Below the pieces are notes generated by a model. That model had not been told where the DNA came from, did not search any database, and saw only the letters and a list, made by a program, of their open reading frames with translations. Shown here in pieces: positions 48,800-61,084 of a stretch of DNA of 64,000 bases. Each line of letters begins with the position of its first letter. Positions within the stretch are counted from its first letter, which is position 1. This DNA comes from Pyronema omphalodes (taxonomy: Eukaryota; Ascomycota; Pezizomycetes; Pezizales; Pyronemataceae). The translations under genes were made by a program, and so were the position numbers. The DNA lies in NCBI GenBank assembly GCA_024516155.1, contig JAJJXM010000053.1, positions 1 through 64,000 of the forward strand, in the 5' to 3' direction.

Positions 48800-49619
48800 T
48801 TGAACGGATGATGCTGAGAGGCCCCACCAGCGCGATGCTCGGCTGTATAACTTTTTTGTTAAGTGAAAAGCGTATTATATTTTATTTTCTCAGATTAATA
48901 TCATATTCTAGGCGAAGGAAGGATTTGTGTTGAGAGTTGACGGGGGTCGTAATTGAACACCCAAGGCCTGAGGTTAAGAGACTCATCAACGATCATCAGA
49001 ATGGCAGAAACACAGTATCAAAACTTCATTATCACTCTTCCGCAGCAGCGCCAATAGAATAAACACGATCTATATTCTCACAGAAGGTTAAGGCCACAGT
49101 TTAAAATTTATATCTCCTCGCCATCTCCTGGTAATTAGATAATTCACATGACGACCCGCATCTTACCCCAATATCTGAAGCTTCGATTATATACCTCCTC
49201 ACCTCCCAGTCAACGCAAGCCAGAATTACTTGGAGACAGGAATTACAGCCTATAAAAAATAGTCATTCTTCTTACCGTAGGTTTTTGGCCCGATGTGGAC
49301 TCTGTACTCTTCGGGTCTAGAGATAAGTGTTGCTGGTCGAATAAGTCTTGGCGGTTTGTTCCACTAGGCCGCGGTACTGAAAATGAGATATTACAAAACA
49401 GATCATAGTTCTTGGTAAACTTGTAAATAGATATATGTATAATATAGATACTAGAAACCAAGACGAGAGGTACAGATTAATAGAGGTATAGATATCTTTG
49501 GAATCTCAAGATTTAAACATCTCAGATTCTCGGATTTCAGGCCATAAAAGAAAAATAAAGGCTTACAATAATCACTTGCTCTAATTTCCAAACGCGTAGG
49601 AATTCAAAAGTAAAGGAAG

Positions 49620-51440
49620 TTGAATTTCTAAGTTAAAGGTTACAATTTACATACAATTTACATACAAAGTTGTATTTTGGTTCCCCCAACCCCGCCCCCA
49701 CATTAGCGCTTATCAAAGTCAAACCCCCGAAGCTTCAACCTCCCTTCCCCTCAAGGCAAAAAACACGAAGCAGAGAGATCTTAACGAGCTCCTCTGAGTT
49801 CTCAAGAAAGAAACCGAAACAAAGGCAAAGTTGCCTACACCCACCAGTCTCCCATTGGGATACAAAGGTACCCAGCAAATCTCAAATATGGCCTTCAATT
49901 GATATCTAGCTAGGCATATCAGCGAATGAGAAATTATTAATGGAAAAGGGATAGTGGCTTACCAATGGACGAAAAACAGAACAAGAACAACAACCCTAAG
50001 GTTCTGTTCTTCATTAACCTCATGGAGGAAGGCCGGAGCAAACGGGCATTGAGGTTGTTGGCGGAGTTGAAGTTTCTGAAAGAAGGGTTGGTTAGCTTTA
50101 GTTGTGGTTATGATTGAGAGGGTAGGGAGTTGAGAACGTACCTTTCCGTAACGACAGCTGATATGATATCAGCCTTCAAACCGTCGGCATGACGCGACAC
50201 AGCCCCGGAAACATAAGAGCTGGTCCTATACTCGTCACCGTTAGCATAATTCAATCCAGAACACAAGCCAAAAGATTAGGAACATACATACAGTTGCAAC
50301 CGAGAAAGGGCCTTCGTCAAAGCCCAACATTGGTTGCATCTTGCCCTTGAATGTGACGTTGGTGAAAGTGGAGACGAGGAAGGAAAACTGCTGCTGGATC
50401 AGAGGAAGAATATTAGTAACCGTAACGAAATTGATGAACAAAAATATAGGAAATGGTGGAGTAGACATACCATTTTATCAACAGACGAAAGAAGGAGAAG
50501 AAGAAACGGGGGTAGAAGAGGGAAAAGGAGAAAGCGGAAAAAGGGATTTGAGACCGAGGTAGGGCGGGGCGCAGAGGCAAAAACGGGACTGCAAGGAGGG
50601 GACAATGTTTATATCTAGCAAGGAAACGGAAGGTTAGCAGGTTGAAGTGTCAATTGATGTTGTCGTAAGGAATAGGAAAGGGAACTTACGAATTGCATTT
50701 CAGAACCTCTGTTCTAACTCCAAGCAGAGAGAAGCCGACCCATGCCGCACCGAAAGTCAAAGACACAGACAAGGACACAGGACGAGAAAGTCTTGGCCAA
50801 GGAGAAGAAAAGGGAAGAAAGGATTTCCAGTGGAATGTGAGCATCATTTCCTCAAAAGAAAAGAAGCCAAGTGGCTTTACGGAGGGAGTGTCGAGGGGTG
50901 AAAGGAGAAGCCAGTAAGACCAAGAAACCTCCGAAACTGTCTCGAATCAGAAGGGAAAATGGGAGGGAAGACTCAACGTCAACGGCGACATCAAGCCCAG
51001 AGCCATTTGGCTTTCGAGAAGAAAAAGGAAGAAGAAAAGGAGAAAGGATCCAAATGTTTCGATAACGAAGCGGGAAACCTCAGGCGGAAAAAGGAAAAAT
51101 ACACTCGTAATCGACCACGGGAGAAGAAAGGAATGAAGAATCGGGTCGTCCGCGGCGAAAGCAGTTTTCGGAGCCAAGTGGCTTGAGATGACGGAAGCGA
51201 CACAGAGAAGCCAAAAGTCATGCATGGCGGGGCTGATCACACCAAAAGATAAACTAGTCACAGGTGGGCAGCTAGTGGGGAAGGAGAGAGGAGAGTGTGT
51301 AGGCGGTGAGAGAATTGGTCCTGCTGATGCAGAGTGACGCGTTGTGCGCGCAACTGAGGAAACAATCATGAACATGAAAAAACTAGTCACAACATTGCAA
51401 ACCCTAGGGTTTATGGCATACATTATCTACCGTTTGCATA
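49620..51440 (+). repeat. Long-unit module, right copy 3
   Basis: Collinear with 37600-39450, including AGCCA/TGGCT stems at 50865, 51001 and 51172 and the ACCCTAGGGT palindrome at 51401-51410. ORFs reach 158 codons on the minus strand but are not shared with the sister copies. Confidence 0.65.
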
Positions 51441-51950
51441 TGTGCCGTAATTCCGTGTCTTTTGTGTGGCAAGGGTATGGGTAGGCGAGGTATGGGACAT
51501 GGAGGATGGAGGAAATGGAGTTGGGACGGCAGGAATGGTGTGGTGAGTTTACGGTGGACTGGGGAAACTTCAACGGTGATTCAGTCATTCTTTGATTCTA
51601 TAAATATCATCACTTCTTAATCGAGTATTGAAGATACGTTATAGTAATATTGCAAAGTCAGGGAAGTGTTGCGCGGCGGGTGGTGCGGCGGAGCATGCGG
51701 CTAGTCGAGTGATTCCGCATGTATATCCCAAGCCGCTCACAAAAGCCCACCCTTCTCTGCCGCATCCTATCCGCACTTAAGTCATCTCTCATAATAATGC
51801 ATATACCGCAAGTCCACAAAACGTCTAAAAGCACACCCCCTATCATTTTCCGCCCCATAACAAGCCTCATCCGAGCCGCGCTGAGCGCATGGCGATTTCA
51901 ACCCTTGCAACATAAATACAGCCTGCTGTCCATACAGATAACTCCGAGTG

Positions 51951-52031
51951 TGCCTGGTGTAGTGGCTTATACAACTTGAAGTGGCGAGGAAAGCGTGTCT
52001 GCGAACCCCGGTTCGAGTCCGCTCATCTGAC
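51951..52031 (+). repeat. tRNA-like Pol III core, copy R11
   Basis: Boxes intact; gtggcgagg variant between them, as in L9. Confidence 0.8.
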
Positions 52032-52959
52032 TTGATCGGATGATGCTGAGAGGCCTTACCAACGCGATGCTCGGCTTTTTGATTTTTTGTTCAGTGAGAA
52101 GCTTATTATATTTTTATTTTTCTCCGATCAAAGCAATGCTTGAAGCGAACGAAAGATTTGTGTCTGGAGTCTCTGGGGTTGTAATTGAACACCCGAGAAC
52201 GGTGTCCTGGGGGCAAGAGACTCGTTTTAAGCAAGGCGTCAACAGGTTTTCAAAAGTCACTCATCACTCTTTGGTTAGCAGTACTGCATCAAATCCGTCC
52301 ATCCGCTTACAGCAGGTCTACACTGAAGTTTGACAGCCATATTTACTTGACAAATCTGACAGCTCTCCCGGCTGACGCCGACGCCAATTTCGACACCCGG
52401 TGATGCCGAGTCATATATGGTGATTACTCGTCACTATTTCTCTTACTATCCCTACCGTTCTGTTAATGGTATTTCGTGATCGGTTTTCTTAATCTTAATC
52501 TTAATCGCAATCCCAATTTCAATGAAAAGATTACTTCGGACTCACGATATAAAGTTAGAAGTCTGAGAATCACTCGTTTTGGCCATCGGTATCGCGTATG
52601 GGCTTAATGGCTGATGAAAGGAGATGGTGGATGAGGAATTGTAGAGGAGATAGAGGGATTAGATTACTTATTAAGAAATTGAAAGTTGTTGGAGGAAAGT
52701 GGTGGTTTGTTCTTTTGATATACAGAAATTTGGCACATTGCGCATCATGAGATCCAATCCGGAGTCAACCATCAGTGAAAAAGAAGTTCAAAAGCAAAGA
52801 AACCCGCGTCAACCTGCTGTAAGTTTTATTTTCGAGACGTGGTATGTAAAGGGATATGCCTACAGAATTTTAGGTCACAACAATCATTATAAGTGGTATT
52901 CACAAAACAAAGCAGACATCAAATTACTTATTCTCAAGAGACTGAACGTAAGGTTATAG

Positions 52960-54800
52960 TTACATACAATCTTGTATTTTGATTCCCCCCACTCCCCACC
53001 CCGCCACGCCCCAGAGCTTATCAAAGTCAAAATCCCGGCCGGCGACTACAGTACATAAAAGCTCAAGTCATTACATACAAAGAACCTGATCTCAAACCTT
53101 TCACACCCAAAAACGAAACGTCGTCATCCATGGAGCTGTCTCTGGCACCGCAGCTGCAAGCACAACTACAAAAACAATCACAAACAAGGCAAAGTTGCCT
53201 AAACCCACCATTCCCTAAAGGGATCCAACATGTCTCCCATGTGGGATGATATACCGATATCTAGGATTATTAGCCAATGATCATTCATGAATCATGCAGC
53301 GGAAACAGAAGGGACAGTAACTTACCACCATGCGACACTTAGACGAAGAATGGAAACAACCCGGAAGTTTTGCTCCTTGTTCACCTTATAGACAAAAGAG
53401 CAGACGGTCGAAGGTTCTGGTGTTGATGTAGCAGCTGGAAATATGGTTGGTTAGTTTGGTAAAGACATATATAGAGTAGATAAGAAGTCGGGACGTACCT
53501 TTCGGTACCTTGCGGTACCTATTACAGCTGATAGGCTGTTGCGATCCATCGTCCAAAAGGCGGTCGTGGAATTATCAAGGCCGGTTCTAGACCCATCATT
53601 GTTAGCGTGATTTGATCAAAAAAAGAAGAAGAAGGAATGTGAATATACCTTCTCAAACCACTACGGGCGTCATCAAGGCACAAACATCGATTGCGTCTTT
53701 GTGGTAGATAGTACTCCAAATTCGGGTTGACCGAGGTGGAGAAGGAAAGGGAGGACTGTTGAAGAAAAAAAACATTAGTTACCGTAACCAGATTGTGGAA
53801 CGAATAACAAGAAATGGTAAAGATAACGTACCGCTGGATCGACAGAGACGATAAGGCACGAAAAAAAAAAAGAACCAGGGTAGAAGAGGGGAAAGGAGAA
53901 AGGAGAAAGACGGAAAAAGGAACTTGCGATCTGAGTAGGCGGGACACAGAGGCAAAAGAAGGAATTGTAACGGGTGGACGGTATTTATATCTGTTGAAGA
54001 AACGGAAGGTTAGCAGGTTCAACTTTGAACCGATGTCGTCGTAAGCAATAAGGGGGAGAACTTACTACTGCTGACATCAATCTTAGGAGCACCGATCCAT
54101 CCGGTCAAAACGCGGAGCAGACGACTCACGCAGCGAAGAAGGAAGAGAAAACAGGACGAGGCATTCTTGGCATAGTAGAAGGAAAAAGAGGAAAACATTC
54201 CGTGTGAAATGAGAGCATCGTTTGCTTTATCTAAAGTAGGCAAGGGCGCCTTTTTGGAGGAGGAGAAAACAAAGAGGAGAAGGAAGCTAAACACTTCGGA
54301 ATCCTCATCAAACCGGGAAAAAAGGGCGAAGAAAGACTTAAGGTCAACGACGACATCGACGTCGATTTCAGAGCCACGTGGCTTTTCAGATGAGAAAAAC
54401 GGGGAAGAACAGGAGAACGGTTCCAAAGGTTTCGTCAACGAAGTGGAAACACCGAGGCAGAAAAAGGAAAATCTGGCTTGTGATCTAGGGCAGGGAAGAG
54501 GGATAAAAAAGGCAGTGGGTCGACGACGAAGGCAGTATTCGGAGCCAAGTGGATTTATATGACGGAAGCCGAACACAGAAGCGAAAAATCATTCATTCCC
54601 GCGGGAATAGCAGCGCAGGAAGGAGAACTAGGCATAGGTTGGTAACGATGGAGATGTGGAAAGCAAGATTGTGGGAGTAGCGATGTTTGTATCACACTGG
54701 CAGTGACATGTTGTGCGCGCACTTAAGGAAACAGTTACAAAGGTGAAAAAACGAGTCACAGCGCTAGATACCCTAGGGTTCATGGCAGGAGTTTCCATCT
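52960..54800 (+). repeat. Long-unit module, right copy 4
   Basis: More diverged than copies 2 and 3. Head TTGTATTTTGATTCCCC, the stem at 54372-54383 (centre CG, giving CACGTG), a broken stem at 54543-54554 and the ACCCTAGGGT palindrome at 54770-54779 are recognisable. A 185-codon minus-strand ORF spans the purine-rich part but is low-complexity. Confidence 0.6.
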
Positions 54801-55280
54801 GTTTGCATTTGTGCCGTTTTTACCATCGCTTACACCTATTTGAAGCAAGGGTGTGAGAAGTGTGGGATGTGGAGGATGGTGGAAATAAGGTTGGGACGGC
54901 AGAAATGGTGTTCAGCCAATGTTATGGTGTGGTCAGTGTAGGGTGGACTGAGATAAATTCGACGGAATTACAAGAATTTTGGGGTACATATTGTCAGTGA
55001 GTGTAGAGGATAAATCGTAGTGATCGTGCGAAGTTGGCGAGGCGTTGTGCGGCGTGCGGCAATTCGAGTGATCATGGATGTACCAAAAGCTGCACTCAAA
55101 AGCCCACCCTTTTATGCCCAACTCTATCCACTCTGAAGTTATCTCTGATCAGGATTCATATATCCCCAGTCTAGAAACCCCATCAACCGACACCCCCCCC
55201 CCCCCCGTAGTTTTCCGTGCGAGAACGCGCCTCAGAACAGCCGAGCTAAGCGCAGGACCATTTCGACCCACGCTAACCCC

Positions 55281-55291
55281 GGTTCGAGTCC
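55281..55291 (+). repeat. B-box-only relic, copy R12
   Basis: GGTTCGAGTCC is intact, but the sequence before it no longer contains the A box or mid-region, and the downstream part (to about 55640) matches the unit only loosely. This is the outermost and most decayed unit of the right array. Confidence 0.65.
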
Positions 55292-58200
55292 GCTGGTCGA
55301 ACAGTGAACTTGCTCGGAAGCTGCTGTTGAGGCCTCACCAGCGTGAAGCTTTTCTTTTTGTTTTCTTATTAAGCTGTAAGCTTATACGCTTTATTTTATC
55401 GCATTAATACAACCTCTAAGGCGAAGAAAGAATTTGTATTCAGAGTTTCCGGGGTCGCAATTGAACACTCGAGGGCTGTATGTTCGGGGAAAAAGAGTCA
55501 CCATGAGCATGGCATCAACTCGGCATCAAAAGTTAATAAGCACTCTTGGTGCTTCTGCCAGCAACACCGCAACGTTTAAGCAGTCCATCTGCTCGCAGCA
55601 GGTCCACATTACAATTCAAAGAAACGAAAGTAATAGAACCCTGACGATCTTCGGCGTGAGTCTATTGAAAATTAAAGTTATAATTTCAGCCCTGACCACC
55701 ACGACACCGACCCCCACCTTCTCTAAACCTTCTGGAAGCACTAAAAAACTTTTAGGAAGTTCTAGAAAACTTCTGCAGGGGTGAGGGGGGTTGATGTGTA
55801 CATCGGGTGATTCCGGAAGACTGAAGCTCTGCTACGAGGAACGTGCGTCAAGAAGGCCCGAGAGCAGTTATCTCCTGGTTGCACATATACATGCACAAAA
55901 AGAGTAGCTGGTCACGAGGATGGTTCAAGATTTCATGTAGAAGATCTCATAAGCGCCAATCTAAACTTTATCTTGTAACCTACTTAGTTGAGTTAAATAA
56001 TCCGTGGTTCGGATAAAATGTTGACATGCTGGTAGAACACCCGGTAAATCATAAATCTGTCATAGAGCTGATGCATAAATTTAAAGGAGAAACTCTAAAA
56101 TTGAAGACCAGTGCATTCTGCATTGATTGATGGCTGTCGTAACTGTTTTCTTGACCACTCGGATGTTGATTGACCTCGGATCTGAGCCAACATTGTCGAA
56201 AAAGCCTTTGGTAATATGTTATGTAAGCTAATATCAATATGTTTGATTAGAAGTTGAACCAACTATTAGAGAATCATCTAATTTAAATTTGATTAGAGTG
56301 ACTCACTCATACCGCTGCCAGTCCAAGACTTTTTCTTAAACTGTATATCAAACACCATTGAGGTTAAATCGATCATGAGCGTAGTAAGCTGCAATGGTCT
56401 ATGACGAGTGGATATAGGCGTTGTGATTCATCGTTGGGTCGGTTATATCGAAGAGATATCGATATCCAGTCCAAGAGGTTCTCCAACCAACCACCAAGTA
56501 TCTCGTTCTATCCATCCCATCACTACTATCGTATCTTGCCTATCCAGCCATCCTTCCTTCTGACCCTTCCATGTCCCATATATCTACCCCACACACTTCA
56601 ACCCATCTTCTCTTTCTCCCATCGACATCAACATTCAATCATCCCCAGCCCCATTCCTGAAAACCTTTCCATCCTCATTCCATATTCCAACTCCCATACA
56701 ACCCTCCATCACACCAAATTTCCATAACCAGTATCAGTCCTCATCGCTTAATTCTGATTCGTATTATGTTCGTTTCATCCGTTCTCTTGTTTGTTCGTAT
56801 TTCCGTTTCGTCGTTTCGTCGTTTCGATAATTTGACCCAACAAGCAGCGGTATCATTCCTCCTCCAATTCCAGGGGAAATCGCACCCTTAAATACCCCAC
56901 CGATAAGGCCAGGCAAGACACTCATATCTTATCTCCATATCTCTCACCTTATCTAGTGTTTCGGTGTTTCGTTGATAGATAAGACCATATCGATTCCCAT
57001 TCCTGGTTACCCCTGGGCTTGCGCTTATCTTCTGCACCTCTCCGTTGTACTCGATAGGCGAGTGATAGGGAATGTTTCATCTGAGATCTCATTCGCTACG
57101 TCCGTACATAGATAGCCAGGGTCAGTGGTTTACATAGAGGTGACCTGACGTCAGATTCGCGATTTGGTCCAAGATACGGGCAGTCGCGTCTTTAGGCGGT
57201 CGCTTCCATGAATAGGAAGTTAATAGAACGATAAGATACGCACGTCGAAAGCTTCGTTGAGGCTGTGTCTGTGTCTGTGGCGTGGCCCGCCACCCGTAGT
57301 GCAGTGGCTTACCAATACCACTGCATGCGCTCCATGTACATACAGACAAACCTATCTATAACGATACCGTCTACATACATACAACGATATCTAAAAGTTT
57401 ACCTGCATATATCATGAATCCCGTGATCACCACGCTGCCTAGCTACATACATAAGCTAAACTAATGTATGCTTTACTTTAGACTACATAGAGTAGCTTGG
57501 TGAATGAGGCTGACGTTAAGCTGACGTTATTTTCTAGCTTTCGTTCCGAAATGTGGCGAGCCGCCAACGGAACGCGGAAACGTCGTCGACGTCAACCTGG
57601 TTCATCATCACGGTTGGAGTAAGCTATCACTACCCCACATTTACTAAGGATTCTAGTTTGAGCCACAGATATCATAGAGTCAGCCTTATCGTTATGTGAT
57701 CACCATATGTATCCCTATGTGCCAGGCAAAAATCGAACCGTCATGTGTTCCGGTACCTTTGGTGTTTAATGTTTACTGAACTTATGATTATCAATGAATA
57801 TCATATAGTGGATCGATACATGGATATATCGATAGGGATCGAGAGATAAATAAACGACTAATCATTTATATATTTTTAACGAATTTCTTGAAAAAGTTTG
57901 GATGAACTTGCAGGTACTTGACCGGTACTTGATTCCTTCTAAAAACCAACACCGAAATGGAAGTATATACATAAACATGTAGTAAAACCAAACGCTACCC
58001 TAGACCATAGTTGAAGATCCGATTTTCTTTCGCTGGTTTGTACGTACTGCTCCATCTTCGTGACTCCATGACTCCGTATACTTCCCCACATACAGGCCAC
58101 GATAAAACAAGTGAAAGCAGTACAACTTCTCTAGCTCTCTGATCATCAACACCTCATTGCATCGCGATACTTCCTTACATATCCCACCGATCAACATAAT

Positions 58201-60209
58201 GATTTATCAACGCGCAGAATGTACGTACAGGATTGCTAAGCCGGCGAATTATGTGATGCTGAGCGCCGTTTGTGACTTAGTCCCACTGGTACAGCGGCTT
58301 ACTTTGCTTTCACAGAAGTCCGAACCCTCAAGTCCGAAATCTCAAGTCGCAGTATGTATATGATGCCGAGTACCCGGGGACTTGCATACTTCATACAATC
58401 CGTCGGTCAGACAACTACCATCACTATACCGTACTTCCAATTTCTTAGCAGTAAATTGAAAGGAATAAGGATTACTCATGCCTAAGGAATAACAATATCT
58501 CGGATTCAAAATTTCCGTAGAATAAAGGGGGGGGGGGGGGGGATGTGGCTGATCTGAATCATCCGGGTCTTGTATGTGCATAGACTCTCCGACCCCAGGC
58601 TCCCCGGGCTCTTCGGGCTCTAGGTGTTATGGCCGAGTCACCTACATCTGTGTCTGTGTCTGTGTCTGTTTCAGTTTCAGTTGCACCTAGCTGCACCTGT
58701 GTACAACAGACAGACGGACGGGACGGACGAAAAAGAAGCAGAAAAAGAAACGAAAAAGGAACGGAGCTGAAGTGAACTGAAATGTCTTGCGATACTAAGG
58801 TGACAAGAGTGTAGCCTGTAGGAGCCTAGGTAACGTCGGGACCTTCGGGAATATAGGGAAGGTGACATGGCGATATGGTGACATGACTGTGACATGATGG
58901 TGATATGGTGATGTGGTGACATGGTGGCATGAAAAACCACCCCCCTGTACTACGAGTACTACAGTTCACAGGTGCTTTAATATATCAAAGTTCCGATAAC
59001 TGTAATTTTGTTTTGCTGCTGCGGAATATAGTTTTCTGGTCCGTGGAATTTGGGAACTTGGGAAAGTTTGTTATACAGTCGGTTGGACTGTGCTTTGGTG
59101 TTCCTCTGCTCTATAGTTCATCGGATCTTTCTTTAGCGAATAGCGATATACTGTGTTATCTATAAAAAACATTAAACAGCTATAGATGGGTTATATTAAA
59201 CCATTGTTTTGTTTGTGGCTTATTTATCTGTTAGATGAGATTTTCTTCCGGAATTCCAAGGTTAATTGAACATTCCGAGTCCAACGATAAATAGTCGGCA
59301 AACACATCTATCTATCAAACACATATCACACACATCAAACAATATATCACACACATTATCTCGCGACACCGGATGATATCTGTACATAGCTCCACATCAA
59401 CGGTAACGCAGCAATATAGATAGGCCTGTATCAAAGTATCAAATCCAAGTACAGATGAAACCACCATCTATCACATGCAAATAACCCTATCCTTGATTAC
59501 TTTATCCAAACCACACAAACTTCCCGATGATCTGCAGCGACTGTGCAGCACTTTATATCTATGTACATCTTTAGCACGTTGTCGTGTAAAGCAAATGATA
59601 GGAGGAAGTTTCAAGTGGTGTTTATTTAATGCAGGAAATGAAAGAATGGGAATATGTATCGATAAACAATGTACAATTTACAATTTACAACCTCGAACTT
59701 CGATACATACAAATCGGATTCATAATCCCATACGCGTGCATCAGAATCAAAAGAACCTCACCAAAGTTATGTACTATACATACAACAACACCCTATCCCC
59801 CCAACTTTCAATTCGTTACAATCCATCCATAGCTCGTTATCCATCCATCCATCACAATCCATTCGCCACCCGCACACCTATGAAGATTCAAGCCGCCCAC
59901 AACTTCCCTCGAAGATAAATATCATATCTCTTATATAGCAACCAATTGACCATACGAAATTAATATGTATCTTTGGTATGTATCCTTATCTACATACCTC
60001 ATACCTTATCTACGCCATACCCCATACCCCACACCCCACAAGATCTTCACAAATAACGATATCCTGCACCAGTAAAAGCTGATCTGATCGTCCAAAAAAA
60101 ACAAAAAAAAACTGACGACAACTGAGAGCTTGCTTTTATACCGATGCTATATATGGCGGGTGATGATCGTGATGATCGGTAATGGAAATGAGGGGTAAGG
60201 ATACATAAA

Positions 60210-60274
60210 CTAAGCTAAGCTAAGCTGGGCTAGGCTAGGCTAAGATAGGCTAGGCTAGGCTAAGCCAAGCCAAG
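60210..60274. repeat. CTAAG/CTAGG pentanucleotide repeat
   Basis: About twelve five-base units alternating TAAGC, TAGGC and variants. Confidence 0.85.
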
Positions 60275-60544
60275 GCGCACCTTAAAGAAGGTAATATATG
60301 CTGCTCATACATACATAAAATAAATAAACGTCATGATATAACTACATAGCCATAGCGAATGATAACGACGGCGATAATGACTGCGATAATGGTAGCGGTG
60401 GCCTAGGTTTAGGTCTAGGCCTAGTGATAATCATGATGGTTCATCTTGCTTATTGAGTTATGGTTCTTTGGGGGTTAGGGGTTTTTTATCTTGAAGGTAC
60501 AAGAATGAAGGAATGAAGTTGTTATGTATACATGACTCAATATT

Positions 60545-60633
60545 CGTTTCGGTCATTTCGATCGTTTCGGTCATTTCAGTCATTTCAGTCGTTTCAGTCG
60601 TTTCAGTCGTTTCAGTCGTTTCGGTCATTTTGA
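60545..60633. repeat. TTTCAGTCGT 10-mer tandem repeat
   Basis: About nine units of TTTCAGTCGT/TTTCGGTCAT, ending 30 bp before the fold-back element. Confidence 0.85.
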
Positions 60634-60874
60634 AACTTTTAGGTTCTCATACACACACTGGTACTCGTGCCTAAAGATGGTGGCTAGCGCCACCACCCCC
60701 AGTCGCTCGTCAACGAGCAACCGGGGGCACTCCTACGGAGTGCCAGCCAGTCCAACCTAACTTCACGGGACCAAACCAGGTTCCCCCAACCCGCCGCACT
60801 CTACCCCCCGGTTTCTCCATCACAAACACGCGTAAATTATTCCAGTAAAGCATAATATTGAATTAGAGACCCTT

Positions 60875-61084
60875 ATGTATATACAGACCAATTTTCAAGA
60901 CGAAATAGCGGTTGTGGAGAGAATGGCAATGGAAAATCTACCAGAATCTGCTCGCGAGAAACATGCTCAAGTGATCTATAATTTCATTTTTCACCACCAC
61001 AACGAAAAAAAATTTAGAAAAAAAACTCGTAGAGTTGAAGTAAAATATCTTAAGTTATATCTAGGAAAATATCAAAACATATAA
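60875..61084 (+). CDS. 69-residue ORF in left arm, unknown function
   Basis: A complete ATG-to-stop frame occupying the middle of the left arm. The product starts MYIQTNFQDEIAVVERMAM and has a basic, aromatic C-terminal half (HHHNEKKFRKKTRRVEVKYL). I recognise no family. The mirror copy in the right arm differs at four residues (I3V, E20D, A26D, L61S) and three silent sites. It could be the remnant of a transposase end, a captured host gene piece, or chance; the two arms evolve together, so conservation between them does not prove selection. Confidence 0.35.
   Translation: MYIQTNFQDEIAVVERMAMENLPESAREKHAQVIYNFIFHHHNEKKFRKKTRRVEVKYLKLYLGKYQNI

Larger units (their letters stand above)
27545..55640 (+). 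repeat. Right array of tRNA-like-core complex repeat
   Basis: Same family as 1-16550 but inverted: all cores lie on the plus strand. Core spacings are 3443 (1801 without an insertion), 1269, 2934, 3578, 1298, 1037, 1983 (1081), 1366 (about 1282), 3070 (1411) and 3232 bp, with a B-box-only copy about 3.3 kb further on. Order in a unit: upstream segment with GGAGGATGGAGGAAAT, GGCGGAGCATGCGGC, CCTATCATTTTCCGTCC, core, T-runs, AAGCTTATT, GGTAATTACTTAATTC-like segment, ACCCTAGGGT palindrome. Long units add a module of about 1.8 kb. The unit at the outer edge is the most diverged. Confidence 0.85.
55641..60663. other. Single-copy flank, no gene seen
   Basis: Contains short inverted GAA/TTC motifs (55728-55773), a C/T-rich stretch (56480-56740), a G-run (about 58526-58542), GTCTGT runs (58650-58670) and GACATGGTGATATG-type repeats (58865-58932). 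The longest ORF (147 codons at 59475-59918) lacks recognisable features and carries tandem-repeat sequence, so I do not call it. Confidence 0.5.

Noticed and set aside
55728..55773. Heat-shock-element-like GAA/TTC motifs
   Set aside because: TTCTAGAA and neighbouring GAA/TTC words are present, but the spacing is irregular and no gene follows; they fit better as small chance inverted repeats.
59475..59918. 147-codon ORF in the right flank
   Set aside because: No family features, overlaps another open frame and contains ATCCATCC tandem sequence.
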